Shown: positions 1-11,744, counted from the stretch's first letter. The stretch is 64,000 nucleotides of DNA from Pseudopyrenochaeta lycopersici (GCA_003313425.1 NHZP01000043.1:248001-312000), one strand, 5' to 3'. Notes: generated by a model not told the origin, from the letters alone. Numbers and translations: made by a program.

Positions 1-19
1 ATTTATTCTTATTAGACTA

Positions 20-140
20 TTAGAACGAGATACACGGCAACATTATTAATAGTGTTTACGGTAGGTAATTGGACCCTTAAAGACTTGAAGTCGCCACCGC
101 TAGTAGGGAGGATGGCCGACCCGCTCTGGCCAGGACCTTG
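20..140 (+). repeat. Dispersed repeat, copy 1 (partner near 51.4 kb, inverted)
   Basis: The block GCCACCGCTAGTAGGGAGG followed by ATGGCC-ACCCGCTC-GGCCA (about 91-134) recurs in inverted orientation at about 51395-51440 with only two or three changes. Weaker similarity extends on the distal side (CGGCA-CAT-ATTA-TAGT-TTTAC). The two copies are probably remnants of one old mobile-element family; no coding content survives. Confidence 0.6.
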
Positions 141-1615
141 TGAGGTGGCGAATTCTGTAAGAGGTGAGTTGGTTGACTGGAGGCGTGGCCGAGGTCGAGT
201 TTGAATCGCAAGGCTGCGGGGCTAAGGTCGGCCCGCTTGCCAAGACTTCACACAGCCACAGACATGGCAGCTGTGATGATTATGTGGCTGTTTCGCACTA
301 GCCAGGACTGGTAATCGTTCCCGTTGGAGGTACCAACCGGGGTGGCGACCCTACATGAATTTGCGTGCGACAGCAGGCACAAGGCTAGTGATAACTCCTA
401 AGCGTCGTGGCAAGGTTCTAAGGGTTAGATACCACCGTTACAAGTATTATAGAGTGGTAAGAGTTTAACGGTGGTGCTATAGGGAAGGAACGCTGTTTCA
501 CCAAAGAATAAGGCTTCCTGCGAAACAGGCGCGAAGGCGACGATGCGCAACGTAATTTTTAGATAGAAAGGGTTCTAGATGTCTAGGAATAGCTGCATCA
601 CATGACCTCTAAGTTAATATAGATACCTAGATGTAAGGAAGAGTTATTGCTGCTTTGAAGTCTAAGTACCTATAGTTTTTCTCGTTACGGAGTGGTTCTC
701 GCTACGTAGTGGGGGATGTTAGACAGGGGATCTTAATTGAAGGGCAAAAAATGACGATGACAGAACGACGACTAGCATTATCAAAACTGGACATTAATTT
801 ATCGGATACTAGCTTGCCGAAAGACTAACACTACAGAAGCAGAGCGCGCTTATGAGAAATGAATACAGCTGATGTAGAGCGACTCCGAAGGTCCGAAGGG
901 AAAAGTGTCTCGTTACACCGTGCGTCTCGCTACGCAGTAGGCGACGTTATCTCAACGCGATAGAAGACGTTGCGTCGATTTGGGGGCAATGCGACTTGCA
1001 GAAGGGGAGACCTGAACTAGGATCTCGCGGCGTTCATCAGTATCGTGAGTATGTGTTGGCGCCCGATCGCGACCCAGTCACGTCACCGAGGGTTTAACTG
1101 CCCCACCATGAGCGTGGGCGCGTCACGTGAGTATAAAGTCCATGTGTCGCTTGGTGGTTCGTCAATTTTATTTGTACTTCGAGATGCGGCGAATATTGCC
1201 CGATATTGCACACACAGCCATCGATTTTCTTACTTGGTGCTCACTTACAGCTTCCTATAAGCTGATGTCATTTCACAGCATGTTAGAGGTATTATAGTGT
1301 TTAATATGTGGTCCTGCACAATATGGTTGAGGCGAACTTAACGCGTACCACGCTAGTCTGACAATTGATTGCTTTTGTGGTTGGCTGGAATGCACGCGTC
1401 AGGACGCCTATTGCGGTGTTACCCAGGCGCTTAATAACTGGTAAAGCGATACCAAAGGAGCATAGTAGCTGCAATATGGTATAAGCCTGGCGATGGTCAG
1501 ACTGCGCCACGAACGAAGGCAGAGACTTACCAAGAAGATATACTGGTGAGGGTAGGTACCCATTAGTCCGGTTGGAATATGCTATGCTATATAGGACCAT
1601 CAGAGTTGCTAACAA

Positions 1616-1661
1616 GCCGGCCAGGCCGGCCAATGCTTTCGGCCTGGCCGGCCTGGCCTGG
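1616..1661. repeat. GGCCGGCC-rich hairpin
   Basis: Two GC-rich arms built from CCGGCCAGGCC units face each other across the short spacer AATGCTTTC and can form a strong stem. It sits in otherwise AT-balanced DNA. It may be a terminal hairpin of a decayed element. Confidence 0.6.
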
Positions 1662-2516
1662 GAAAAGCCTGAAAAGCCTGAACTGGTATTACTAATCTAA
1701 TTTCTTGAACGCTGATTGGCCCATTTCTTCATCTAACCATTCGTCTTCTTCTGGCGATTCCCAAAGCTTGTATAATTTATCGACAGCGTCGCATATGGAT
1801 TAGTGTGGTATGGTTGAAAGTCGACAGTGATGTCTATGCTCTCTTATAATCCGGAACCGAAACCGGGTTTGCAAGCGCCACGGGAGTCTTCTAGACGAGC
1901 TATATCCGCAACTGTACATATCCATAAATTCGTCGATGTCCTTGCCCGCTAGTTTTCAAAGTCTTTTTCATCCTGCTTGGGGTCCCTATACATACCTCCC
2001 GGGTATCGGTCCAGAAGGTGTGGCACAATTCATGTCGGCGGCGGGGGGAGGGGGGCGTCAGCGACATACACGCGGTTACCCGATTGCGAGATACTGTGCA
2101 CGATATATTTGGAAAGCCATGGAGGACCTGGCGAGGCAGATGTGGTACATCAACTGAACCATGTTATCTGCAAAGCTTTTATGCTGTGATGTCAACAGAT
2201 CTTGGTGCAGACTTCTATCGCCGATGTTCAATCTACGATGAAGAGTGGGTACGCACTCTCATGCACACTTTAAGGGTATGCAGGCAACTTAGGGCTAATT
2301 CGTAATCGAGCGTTGAGATAGCAGGGTAGGCAGGGGAACGGGAAGGAGGAAGCCATCGAGTTCTGCAAGCATGCTTGACTTGTCAGCTGAGTCTCAAGGG
2401 TGAGGTGTGGTACTTAGCTGAGATGGCAATACCTTCATGGGCGGGGGGTTGATGTTGTATGGCAGTCACCATCCTGTGAGTCCCTAAAAATAGACTGAAC
2501 TTGATCTGTGCAGTTT

Positions 2517-2565
2517 TTCATTCGGGCTCCTTTGCTTTTCGGGCTCTTTTGCTTTTCGGGCTGTT
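2517..2565. repeat. Short tandem repeat, 17-18 bp unit
   Basis: Three near-copies of TTCGGGCTC(C/T)TTTGCT follow each other. Confidence 0.65.
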
Positions 2566-2882
2566 CTATTATCAGTAACGTTAGCTATATATAGCGCCGT
2601 CTCAGGGCCTGAAAGAGGTCCTCACAACATCAAAAGCCATTTTGTGATGTTAGGAGGCTGGACCGAACGTGCTCCGCCGAACCATTTCCAGAGGATCTCC
2701 TGCGCTTCTCTCTGATACGTTAGTAGCTCAACTTCATCGCCAGTGAGAAGATTGTTTGATATCCGCATGAGCCGGCTTGCAACGGGCAGTGAATGAGTCT
2801 TACTAGAGCATTCAGATCTACCAGCAACTACGCATCTCTAGACACGAGCCCATGAAGCGAGAGTTTCCAGACGTCAAGAGCA

Positions 2883-3070
2883 TCACAACAAAATGTGAGC
2901 GAATATTAGCTGAGGAGTGTATTGAACGTGATTCGCATGCGGACTCGACGTTCTTTTTATTCTTTCACTGTATGAGATAGTCACATGAGATAGTCACATG
3001 AGATAGTCACGCTTCGAGCTATTCCTCAATCAAGTGGTGCTGACGGCAAAGTCTTGTTCGCTCGTCGCCA
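2883..3070 (+). repeat. Diverged duplication A1 (partner 6362-6560)
   Basis: This segment aligns in direct orientation with 6362-6560. Shared words include GATTCGCAT..-GACTC-ACGTTC, the TGTATGAGA tract and TTCCTCAATCAAGTGGTGCTG. Divergence is high, with insertions such as the 13-bp tandem triplication found only in this copy. It is an old segmental duplicate or transposon remnant without coding potential. Confidence 0.6.
2974..3010. repeat. 13-bp tandem repeat, about 3 copies
   Basis: GAGATAGTCACAT is repeated twice in full and a third time nearly in full. The related segment near 6480 has one copy only, so the expansion happened after that duplication. Confidence 0.8.
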
Positions 3071-3284
3071 CTCAGCATCGGCATCGGTGTAAAGGTTCAA
3101 GCCCTAGCACGCAACAGAAGACTGCTAATGCCTGATACGAGATGGATTGCTAAGGAGCGAATGTATGCTCAGGCTGAGGTCTATATACTGGATGCTGACT
3201 AACTAGTGCTGACTGCCTAGCAAGGAATCGCATGATGCCAGCTACACTCACAGTGTAGTGCATGTAACGGCTAGCCCGTTACAA

Positions 3285-3395
3285 TCGGCACCACTTCGCA
3301 CCACTCAGCGCCACTCACCACCACTCAACACTACTCACCACTACTCACCACCACTACTCGCCACCACTCATCACCACTCAGCATCATATTCATCA
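3285..3395. repeat. Low-complexity CCACTCA/ACTACTCACC tract
   Basis: The tract is an imperfect array of CACCACTCA-like heptamers and nonamers. A short open frame across it encodes only His/Thr/Ser/Pro-rich low-complexity sequence, which I do not consider a gene. Confidence 0.75.
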
Positions 3396-3477
3396 TACCA
3401 ACGTCATCAAAGGTCGTCTCGTCTCGAGCGGTCTAATTCTCAGTAACCATGTCCTTCATCACTAAGGTACTGTAGTG

Positions 3478-3745
3478 TCTCGCAGCATCAGGCCATGTGA
3501 CTCGCGGCAACAAAGTACGTGTAGCGTATGTGAAACAACATTCAGAGAGTAATCAAGGGCATACATCGGCGGCAGCCAATATCTGTGGGGAGGTTGCAGT
3601 GGACATCGTAAGTTTCCCAACGTTACCTCTATCGACAATGTTTTACGCGGTATTTTCGTTCAAGCTTGTTTGCTTAGTTGTATACAAATAAAACTCACAG
3701 ATCACAGCAAACGGTCGTGGAACATCAGCTAGAAGTAATGGCGTC
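3478..3745 (+). repeat. Diverged duplication B1 (partner 11745-12000)
   Basis: The segment begins GCAGCATCAGGCCATGTGAC and aligns with about 11749-12000 over roughly 260 bp in the same orientation. Further shared words are CAA-AAAGTACG, AATCAAGGGC.CA-ATC and CAGATC-CAGCAAA-GGTCGTGG. The copies are clearly homologous but well diverged. Confidence 0.65.
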
Positions 3746-3772
3746 GTAGATTCATGGGCAAAATTGGTCGTC

Positions 3773-4384
3773 TTATCGCTTCCAAACGTCAACGGTGCTC
3801 AGATACCAACGACCGAACTGAGGTCGAAAAGTCCCGAGACTCTCTCCGTCCGATTGAAAATGAGCGAGACAAATCTGGGATAAGCTGCTCAACCAGCGCA
3901 AATACCTCTTCGCATGGACGGGATTGTGCTTAGGTGATGATACTATGGTCATGAATTCGATGATTGCAAGACATAAAGAACTGACCATTTGATGCTCCGT
4001 CTCCCTCGTTACTTCCTGGTGAGTAAATGAAGTTGCTATACACCGTCGCTGTTGGTCATGACTTCTTGCAAACGCTTCTGCTGCGGGCTCAGTCATTGAA
4101 GAGTTGGCGGACAGCGTGACCGATGAGTCTTCATGGAATTAAGAAAGGCTTGTACTCATCAACGTAGCAGGGGATTGCTGCATGCCCTCAGCGTCTGTCG
4201 AAGTAATAAGCGATACCTTAGCTCGTTTGATGGCTGGTTGATAATCCTCTGAGAGGAGCTTTCGTTCCAATGGCTGAAAGAAACTATCATCCAGATGTGA
4301 ACGATCCTCTTTTAACTTCCCGTTTTCCTGCTCTTCACTCTCCCATTTCTCTAGGCCACCGCTAGAGCTGATTGTGCGATTCAT
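3773..4384 (-). CDS. Possible two-exon hypothetical gene
   Basis: On the minus strand an ATG at 4384 opens about 75 hydrophilic codons with a basic KRAK patch. These can be spliced (donor GTACAAG, acceptor CCCGCAG, roughly 75 nt, phase 1) to a second frame that ends at 3773. The splice keeps frame, but the signals are only moderate and no family is recognisable. The product would be about 170 aa, Ser-rich at the N terminus. It could equally be two chance frames. Confidence 0.25.
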
Positions 4385-4389
4385 GGAAT

Positions 4390-5012
4390 TTATCAGGTAG
4401 TCTGGATTAGAGTATGTTTGTTTGAGCTTCTCGACCCCCCCTGGTTAGCCTAGCTTGCTGTGAAGGCACAGGCGAGTGAAGGATGATGCGTTATGAAGCG
4501 AGGCCGTCGAGCGTTTTCAAAATCTGCAGCTCAGTTCGGGTGAAAACTATTTTCGGCATGAGGTCTACAATGCATGACGGCCCACTTCATCTACGCTTCT
4601 GCTGCGGACAATGTCCCTGCTAAGAGGCATTGGTTCCGAATCTTGGATATGCATTCACCTGTCATGCGCCTCTTCCCTTTCCCCTGCCGTGTAAGGCGGA
4701 CACGAACCCCTAGTCTGAATAGCAAGCTCCATGGCTGCGTCCCGTCTCTCGGCAGCAGTAGTGCCATGTAAGTCAATGTCTAACATCGTATGACTTTCCT
4801 CGCCATGAGATACGCGCCCCTGTCTCCAGGGGGAAAATTGGCCAGACCCTGGCTTCGGAGCATGAACGAGTTGTTGGCATCAGCAGGTAACGTTACATGC
4901 TGTCTCAAATTGAAACTGATGATGGAGGAGTACCATCCTATCCTGGCCCAACGACAGCACCACTGCCCCGCTGTAATGCATGGAGCATCGCTGGTGGCTT
5001 AGGCATGTCGTG
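4390..5012. other. Intergenic, nothing recognised
   Basis: Only short antisense-overlapping frames are present. The right end forms the upstream region of the next gene. Confidence 0.5.
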
Positions 5013-5022
5013 CATATAAAGG
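5013..5022 (+). promoter_or_regulatory. TATA-like element upstream of 342-aa gene
   Basis: CATATAAAGG lies about 105 bp before the ATG at 5128 and is followed by a pyrimidine-rich leader (CTTCTACACTTTCTACCTGCC), the usual arrangement of a fungal core promoter. Confidence 0.45.
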
Positions 5023-5127
5023 TTTTCATATTCGCCCGCAATTGCTGCTCTAAGAACACCTACTATTTTTCTTCTACACTTTCTACCTGCCTCTTATTTT
5101 AGTTTACGCTCTCCTTCGCTCCACAGA

Positions 5128-6156
5128 ATGAAGACACGAGGACGACCCAACGGAGAAACTTGGCCTGGTCCCGGCCCTCTGCTTAGTGGAAATCCATCAA
5201 ACAATCAGACGGTCGAAGAGCAATCATACACATCTCAGCTGAACGATAAAGAGATGTTGCACATTGTGGAATGTGAACATCACTTTGGCACGGTGTTGCT
5301 GTCTTCATGGGAGCGCACGGCCTGGTTACAGCGCCGCGTTCGAAAACATCCCCATTCCCTCCGGGCCCGATGTGCAGCAATGCTTATATGTGGACATCGA
5401 TGCGGACGGCCATTTGTCCGTACAGATGCACGAGACCAACAATGGTACTGTGGCGGCCACGATCTATTACTGCCTAAAAGACAATCTAAGCTGCTCGAAC
5501 TTCCAGGGGAAATACGAAATGAAGTTTACAAGTACGCATTTCCTCCATTTTTAGGGCTCTTTCCCCAGCGTAGGCTTGAGGGGAGCAGTATAGGGCTTCT
5601 TGCGGTCAACAAACAGGTCCATAAAGAAGTTATAAGTCTAATGTATAGCACGAAGCCACTTAGACTTAAATATGAGGAGGACGACTTGAGCATTGATGAT
5701 GAATTTTACGATTGGGACGGCCAGGATCACAACGTTGGACGCTACTTAGGATCGAGTTGGAACAAATCCGCGCTCCTCCGATTGCTCGGCGGAAATTCGT
5801 TTCAATACGTTAACGATATTGAGATTTACGTGGATCTCGAAGACTCTGACGATGCCGAACGCTCGATTTTGCTGGACTTCGTCCATGCACTCTGCCCTAA
5901 ACGAAGAACGCAGCCAAGGCGCTTTACGATAAAGTTCACGGTAGCGACGTTAACAGGCGAGGAAGAAGAGGTTGAAGTTTTACGCTTTCTCCAGGCGCTT
6001 AGCGAGGTTCCGGAGTGTAAAGACATACGCTTTGAACTTGAGGATCCTTGTCGACTTAAAGGGGAAGATAGACAACAGCTCCTTCAGAGAGCATGTGCAA
6101 TGAGGGACAGCCTATTAGTGGGACGTAAACGTAAATTTGAGCAATTTCAGGGGTAG
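5128..6156 (+). CDS. Hypothetical protein with Cys/His cluster and LPxEIR (F-box/2EXR-like) motif
   Basis: The product is 342 aa, intronless and intact. Around residues 85-117 a run with C, C, C and a WYCGGH ending resembles the small C-x-C...YCxxH clusters found in fungal proteins and may bind a metal. It is followed at about residue 125 by KLLELPGEIRNEVYKYA, the LPxEIRxxIY signature of the very large fungal family of F-box-like/2EXR proteins, then a conserved-looking VNKQVHKE segment (old models: INRQIRxE). The C-terminal half is acidic then basic (GRKRKFEQ). Such proteins are mostly of unknown role; a ubiquitin-ligase adaptor function is only an analogy. The pairing of the finger-like cluster with the LPxEIR motif is the notable point. 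Confidence 0.75.
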   Translation: MKTRGRPNGETWPGPGPLLSGNPSNNQTVEEQSYTSQLNDKEMLHIVECEHHFGTVLLSSWERTAWLQRRVRKHPHSLRARCAAMLICGHRCGRPFVRTDARDQQWYCGGHDLLLPKRQSKLLELPGEIRNEVYKYAFPPFLGLFPQRRLEGSSIGLLAVNKQVHKEVISLMYSTKPLRLKYEEDDLSIDDEFYDWDGQDHNVGRYLGSSWNKSALLRLLGGNSFQYVNDIEIYVDLEDSDDAERSILLDFVHALCPKRRTQPRRFTIKFTVATLTGEEEEVEVLRFLQALSEVPECKDIRFELEDPCRLKGEDRQQLLQRACAMRDSLLVGRKRKFEQFQG

Positions 6157-7958
6157 AATTGATGTCTCTTAGTGTTATAGGAATAACGTTCAATCCTTAC
6201 GCAACGGAAAAACCCCCGTGACGGAAAAATCACGAGTACTTTGATTTCCAACAACTCTCACTCCAATCACACCTCAATTTCTGCTGTGCACTAGCGATTA
6301 TTATGTGCTGTAGGTGCTTCCAAGCATGCAGACACCATCGCACTTTAAAATTACTGTCGCATCACAACAAATGTGATTGAATAATGGATGAGGACTGCGT
6401 TGGCGAGAAGGCTCCGCTGCTTGCAGGATATGATTCGCATATAGACTCAACGTTCCTCTTAAATTCTTCTACTGTGTATGAGAACATCAGGCTTCCGGCC
6501 CATTCCTCAATCAAGTGGTGCTGTCGACAATCTCGTTCGCTGATCAATGTTGTTGACCAATCACTAGCGACTAGGATTTCCCGCAGCTGCATTGACCTTG
6601 GCCTCAATTGGGTTGTGCCAGCGCTTGCCATTCCGCACAGACCAAACCTAAATCAATCTTTCCACCACCGCTTCTTGATACAACCACCACGCAATAGCCC
6701 AACTTACTTTAACTACTAGTTAATTGGAGATTATCTTAGGAGTATGCATTGATTCCACAAGTGCAATGACTTCCGCTTACACGTCAAGGTTAACAACGCC
6801 CTTTCTGGCATATCCTATTTGACCTTCGTCCCCGAATTCCCCTTCTTGCGCGTACGACCGACGTCACACGAATTCTCTGAGCCTCCAAGTCCACAAGGAA
6901 CGCACAGAGCTAGATGAATCAGATTTGCTTCGCAGTTGATTTATTTTGCATTACTGTCATTCCAGCACCGGGCCATATGAGCTGTAGAGGAACAATAGCG
7001 CCCAAAATAAACAACATGCATCGATGCAGATGATGGGAGATCCAGCCAAATGTATCACCGCACAAATCCAGAAACTGTCGTATGAGTATCCATGCCCGGA
7101 TTCCTTTCTGCTCAAGATCGACGCAACCAGGGGAGCATACTGGACTTGAGGCCCGGACTGCGTCGGTCACGCAGCACCGTTCAACCTGCTCTGTCTTCAG
7201 GGCAAGGCCATGTGCTCGCACGGTCGCTCGCGGCTCCAAGGGAGCACATGATCTGGTTTTCGCTGTGCTGCTGCAGCCACTTGCCTACATCACCACCGCA
7301 TGAATGCGCCTGCTTCAAATTCGTCCACGTCGAGGTTCCCAACTCCTTCCGGTGGGACAGCTGATCGCTCAACAATGAACAGTCTTGCGTCATCCTTCGA
7401 AAGGCGTTAGACGAGGGACATTTGCAGAATGGAGCCTACAATTGCGTGACAGCTCGTCTTGTCCACGCTCCTGCAACAGACATGGGCCCAGTCCTGACCA
7501 AGGGCACGAGTTCAGATGCATCGATTGCATTGAAGCTACGACCATTCCCCGCAACGATTTGCGCCAGTACGGCGCTTCACTAACCCCAGCTACCTAGCTG
7601 TGTCATCGTACAAGGCAGACTTCGGCCCTTTGACCATATCAAGCGACTGTGAAAGGCTGGTAACTCCCTTCATGGTGACAACTTCCAATCAACATGAGCG
7701 GTCATGGCCGCTGAGCAGGCATCGTGTGACTTGGTGTGTCACGACATGCATATTACCACCCTTCGCATGCCCTAGCGGTGGCAGGATCCTGGCAGTAGAA
7801 CACCAACAAGGCTCGTCCGGTGATGATTGAGCTGCGCCCTCTATGCGTTGTAAGAGGGGAGGTGTCGATTGGTGGAGGCATCGTTGAGGACGGCTGAGGA
7901 TGGCGTGGCGGGACGCTTTTGGAGCGTGCTCCCCTGCACCCCGAAGCCCGGGATGAAG
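6157..7958. other. Intergenic region, degenerate
   Basis: Apart from duplication A2 I see no gene. Several 60-110 codon frames on both strands near 6.9-7.6 kb overlap each other with no recognisable domain, no consistent splice pattern and no codon signal. Confidence 0.5.
6362..6560 (+). repeat. Diverged duplication A2 (partner 2883-3070)
   Basis: Same segment as at 2883-3070, in direct orientation, here without the 13-bp triplication. The reading frames through it are not conserved between the copies. Confidence 0.6.
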
Positions 7959-7966
7959 TATAAAGT
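7959..7966 (+). promoter_or_regulatory. TATA-like element upstream of 597-aa gene
   Basis: GTATAAAG lies about 40 bp before the chosen ATG at 8002, a plausible core promoter position for a short leader. Confidence 0.4.
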
Positions 7967-8001
7967 CATGCGTGAGCCCGCTATGGTCTGCTCATCACAT
8001 C

Positions 8002-9893
8002 ATGGCCTTCTCTCCTTTACTTTTCTCCTGGAGTTCGGACGCAATTGAGCAGCTGTTTAACTCTGTCCCGGATCTCATACACGATGACTTTCTTTGTGAA
8101 TCTCCCTGGACTTTAGACATGGAAAATGGAGAAACCGGGGAAACAGTGAGCGAACCCTTCCCTCCCGTCTTGATGTCAACGAGCTTATCCAGATGAGCAG
8201 GAACAAGATTTTTTCTGCATTGATCCCGGTACTTACATGAGCTTGATTCTGCAAACAGAAGAGATGGATGCATCTCGCCTCGCCTATGCTGTTACGTCGA
8301 GCCAGGTATTAGCGGAACAACCAGCCAATGATGAAATTGCTGCTGGACTGGATTTCGATCAACGTGAACCTCGCATCACAAGCCACGAAGTGCCCTCGAA
8401 CACACAGGTCGGGGAAGAGAATGCTCCTGGACACGAGGTCGGCCAAGAGTGGAGCGCTGGGGCGAGCCACGAGCCTGCTACGGAAATGCCGGACGTGGGT
8501 GTCGAGACTCTGGTAGCATTGGGCGAAGGCGGGGATGCCACCGTTCAAGGCATCTCTCTCGTCACGAGTTGCAAAGTGTCTTTGAGCCCACCATTTGAGG
8601 CGCTGCGCGTATCATCACCAGCAGACGCCGAGACACGCCCCGAGGAGTTATGCGAGGCACAGGCAGGCGGCATAGAAGAACCTGTTGGTCTGGATCATAC
8701 CCAAGTCCCCTGCCCCGTTGAGAACAAGGGAGCCCGAATGGAGCTAGCGACTATGGCGGCTGAGGATGTAACCGGAGTGCAGGCGTTCCAAGACAAGGAA
8801 TGCTTCTGCGAGCAAGCACGTCCAGACCGCCTATCAGCAGTGCCAGAGCGCGGATCGACCCAGAATGATGACGCTGGGATTCGTAGCCCCTCCAACCAGA
8901 GTGCTATGAAAGGCGACCTGTTGAAGCAGAACGACACTGTTCCGCAAGGACTGCTTGTTAGCACGATCGAGCGGGAGGAGCCTGGAACTAAGACGGCAAC
9001 TGGTGAAAGTACGAATCAAGGGCGCGGAACTGCTACCAGCAGCGTCGGTCCGTCAGGTCGAGGAAGCGCCAAGGTACGGGTGCAAGAAGATCGAGAGGGG
9101 CCCGGAACGTCTGATGACGAGACCGGTGACAGTCCTGCACGATTTAGAAGCATGCAGGTGGAGACTGAAGGAAACAAGGGTGGACGTACAGGGACTCCAA
9201 AGAATGCTGCATGTGGCTCCAAAGGTATGACTCTATGCGCACTGCGAAATATCCGCTGACAATACAGACAACCCAATATTGCTCGATGACGAGGAAGAAT
9301 TACCAAGCCAGTTTTCTCACGAGTCAACCAATGCAGACACCGACATTGACGACAGCGACGGGGGCAGACGAACCGCAGGTGATCCCCCTCGTAGATCAGA
9401 ACGACGAAAGCGCAAGAGGAGTTGCGACGACATGGAACCATGGGGCGGTGTGGACTTTCAGAATCAGAAATTCAAAGAGCTTCAAGACGCATGGGCCGTA
9501 ATACAGGAAATGTACTTGTTCGAGATCAAACCTCTTGTAGCGAAGCTGGAAAGCCATAGCAACCATCTCGAAAATTTGGTTGCGGACTTCCGCGCGGAAT
9601 TTTACCATCTTTATGAGAAGTTGGAAACAAGCGATTCGATTGATCCAGCGAGCGTGTTGGAGCCCATCGGCTGTTGGAAGAAGCTAAAGGGAGAGTTGAG
9701 GACAAGGAAGGTTCCGGAAGATGGCGAGGAAAAGAGCAAAATGCTCCAATTCGAGCAGGCTTTAGATTTGCTTGCGGCTAAAGCGGCATTGTGCGACATC
9801 ATCGAAGAGTGCCTCGGCCCTATAGACAGGAAGGATGACAACAAGGACAAGGATTACAAGGGGAGACGTCCAAGCAAGACTCAGCGCCGGTAG
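8002..9893 (+). CDS. Hypothetical 597-aa nuclear-type protein, two introns
   Basis: Three exons are inferred: 8002-8145, 8201-9224 and 9268-9893. Intron 1 is 55 nt (GTGAGC...AGCAG, phase 0) and intron 2 is 43 nt (GTATGA...CTGAC...TACAG, phase 1), with a textbook branch site in intron 2. Splicing gives one continuous 597-aa frame. The N terminus is hydrophobic/acidic, and residues 50-390 are acidic and low in structure (many E, D, G, S, T). An acidic DDEEE patch follows splice 2, then a basic cluster RRSERRKRKRS (about 431-441), a likely nuclear localisation signal. Next comes a probable coiled coil (about 455-510) and a basic C terminus. I recognise no catalytic or DNA-binding domain. The layout suggests a nuclear scaffold or co-regulator, which is inference only. 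The gene is undamaged despite its repeat-rich surroundings. Confidence 0.7.
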
Positions 9894-11744
9894 AAACATC
9901 GTCAATAGGCTTTCATGTCAGACTTAGTATGTTCGTGTTTCATCCAGAGATTACAGCTATATTAGTGGCTAAAGATCACGAATCGATGAATACTATTTTT
10001 TCGCGGCAAATCCGCAACTCAATAGCAGAGAAGGCTCCCAAAGAGTATATGATTACCATCACTCAACTATATCTTGGTCGCGGACGCATCGTACTTAGGG
10101 CGCTTTCTGTACATATGTGACGGTTTGAAATACAACGAAATGGAAGCGTTGCTTGAGGTTCCTTTTGCTTCGCGACAACGTAACTTCCGATCGTAAATAT
10201 ATAGCATTTAAGATGTGTACCTTGGGGGACTAGCTATACTCCGGCGTATTCTATTCTTAAGATGAGGATGCGGCTGTCTTAACAATGCAATTCTCACCGT
10301 GACAGCTAGCAACAGAGGCGGTTAGTAGACGATCCAAGCATTTAGATGGATTTTTGCGCCATGAAGGCGTTGAAGCCGCTCAAACATCGTGCTTCCAGTG
10401 CCTTTGACGGACATAGAGCTAGCTTTCGCTGCTAAACATTATTTTTAAGGGGCCATGGACATTGTGATATGGTGTTGAGGCCTCTTCTGTTTTCATCGCG
10501 GAGCACTGTGGTGTCGGAAAGGAGATCAGGAGCCTGACCGGCTCCCTTGAGCGGTATAAATTATCAATCGCATTGCTAGCAACAGGCAAACCGAGGAATG
10601 AATGGGCAGTCAGAGTCTTGGGCATGGTAGACTAATATTGGCGAACAAAAGAGTAGACCTTCCTGCTGCTGTAGCATTGGAGGTATGCATGCTAATAACT
10701 AAGAATCATTGAAGAGAAACATGATGCTGAAGAGCTGAATTCTCAGAACGAAAGCTATGAAACATGCGAGACAATGAGAACAGCACACAGAATAATGAGT
10801 ATATGGCATACCATGGACAACAGCTCAGCGATCACAGCGACTGCTCGACATACAGCCAACAAAAAGAGTATCGACCAAGCAATCATGAGCCAGATATGGA
10901 CGTCGCTTCGAGAATGGCAGAGATTTTCCGCGTCAAAAGGTTCGCTGGTGACTATTAGTATGAAAGAAGAAAAGGCCAAATGCACTCACTTGTGGTCGGA
11001 GCCAACGAGTGTGCTGCCATCGTAGCCAAAGTCGCCCTCGGCCTGGCATTCGTTACTGTATTGAAACCCATCTCGGAAGCCTACTGGACTACGGCAAAAG
11101 GGGAGCCCCAAAGGCCCTGTCGCAGATAAGTTGTAATAAACATGTCGCGGAGAGCAGTCAAGTCGAAGACCCAAAGCCTGGTTCCGTTCTTCAGCTTGGT
11201 CGATACCGTCCATGTCTACGTGGTCAGCACTGACGCTTGATCTCCTGTAGGTGCGCTTACCGTGAAGTAGCTGTATTGCTGATAATCGTGGGTGGCTTAT
11301 CAATGTCAATGAGAGAAAGAGTAGGAAGAAAAGCGAGGGTTTTCTTAGCTTATATAGCCAGATTCCAGATCACGCCGTAAGCGAAACCCCTGAAGAAACG
11401 CTTTCCTAGAAGCCAAGCCTCAATATAATGCAGTACGAGGCGGACACCGATCCAGTGCATGAACAGGTTGCCGTCGTGGATTTGGGGCGACGTCTCCTTC
11501 GAGGCAATCAATCTGCTCGCTGCGCATGACTTACCAGCAACGCATGAATCTGTGCTGCTGGCATTTTCTGACGAGCTGAAAGCCTTCTCGAATTCGTCAT
11601 GAGATGCTATGCAAATCAGACACGTTGCAATGAAGCTGTTCGAGACTGTGGCTTCAAAGCCGTAACGATTTCGAAATCGGAGCCATCCGGCGAGGAAGGC
11701 CAGAATTATATCTTGTTTGCTTAATCGTCCTTCACAACTATATT
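9894..11744. other. Intergenic region with unsupported short frames
   Basis: A + strand frame at 10764-10958 (64 codons, hydrophilic, Gln/Asn-rich) and a minus frame at 11350-11757 (about 135 codons, weakly hydrophobic) are the only candidates. Neither has a recognisable domain or convincing splice partner. The minus frame starts (codons MLQYSCEG) just beside duplication B2, so B2 could be its old promoter. Confidence 0.35.

Larger units (their letters stand above)
1..2880. other. Gene-poor degenerate stretch
   Basis: No coding region can be supported here. The open frames are short, overlap each other on both strands and match no family I recognise. The stretch holds a copy of a dispersed repeat near its left end, a GGCCGGCC-rich hairpin and short tandem repeats, listed separately. 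Two related short segments near 677-720 and 908-950 share the pattern TCTCGTTAC...TCTCGCTACG.AGT, so this is probably decayed repeat DNA. Confidence 0.6.

Noticed and set aside
150..240. Possible tRNA gene (GTTTGAATCGCA-like B-box text)
   Set aside because: No acceptor stem, D-arm or anticodon arm could be folded around it.
1301..1633. 110-codon minus-strand frame
   Set aside because: It ends inside the GGCCGGCC hairpin, has no domain and no supporting splice or promoter pattern.
3258..3446. Short His/Thr/Ser-rich frame
   Set aside because: It is the translation of a CCACTCA low-complexity tract.
6919..7597. Cluster of 60-110 codon frames on both strands
   Set aside because: They overlap in mutually exclusive ways and none resembles a known protein.
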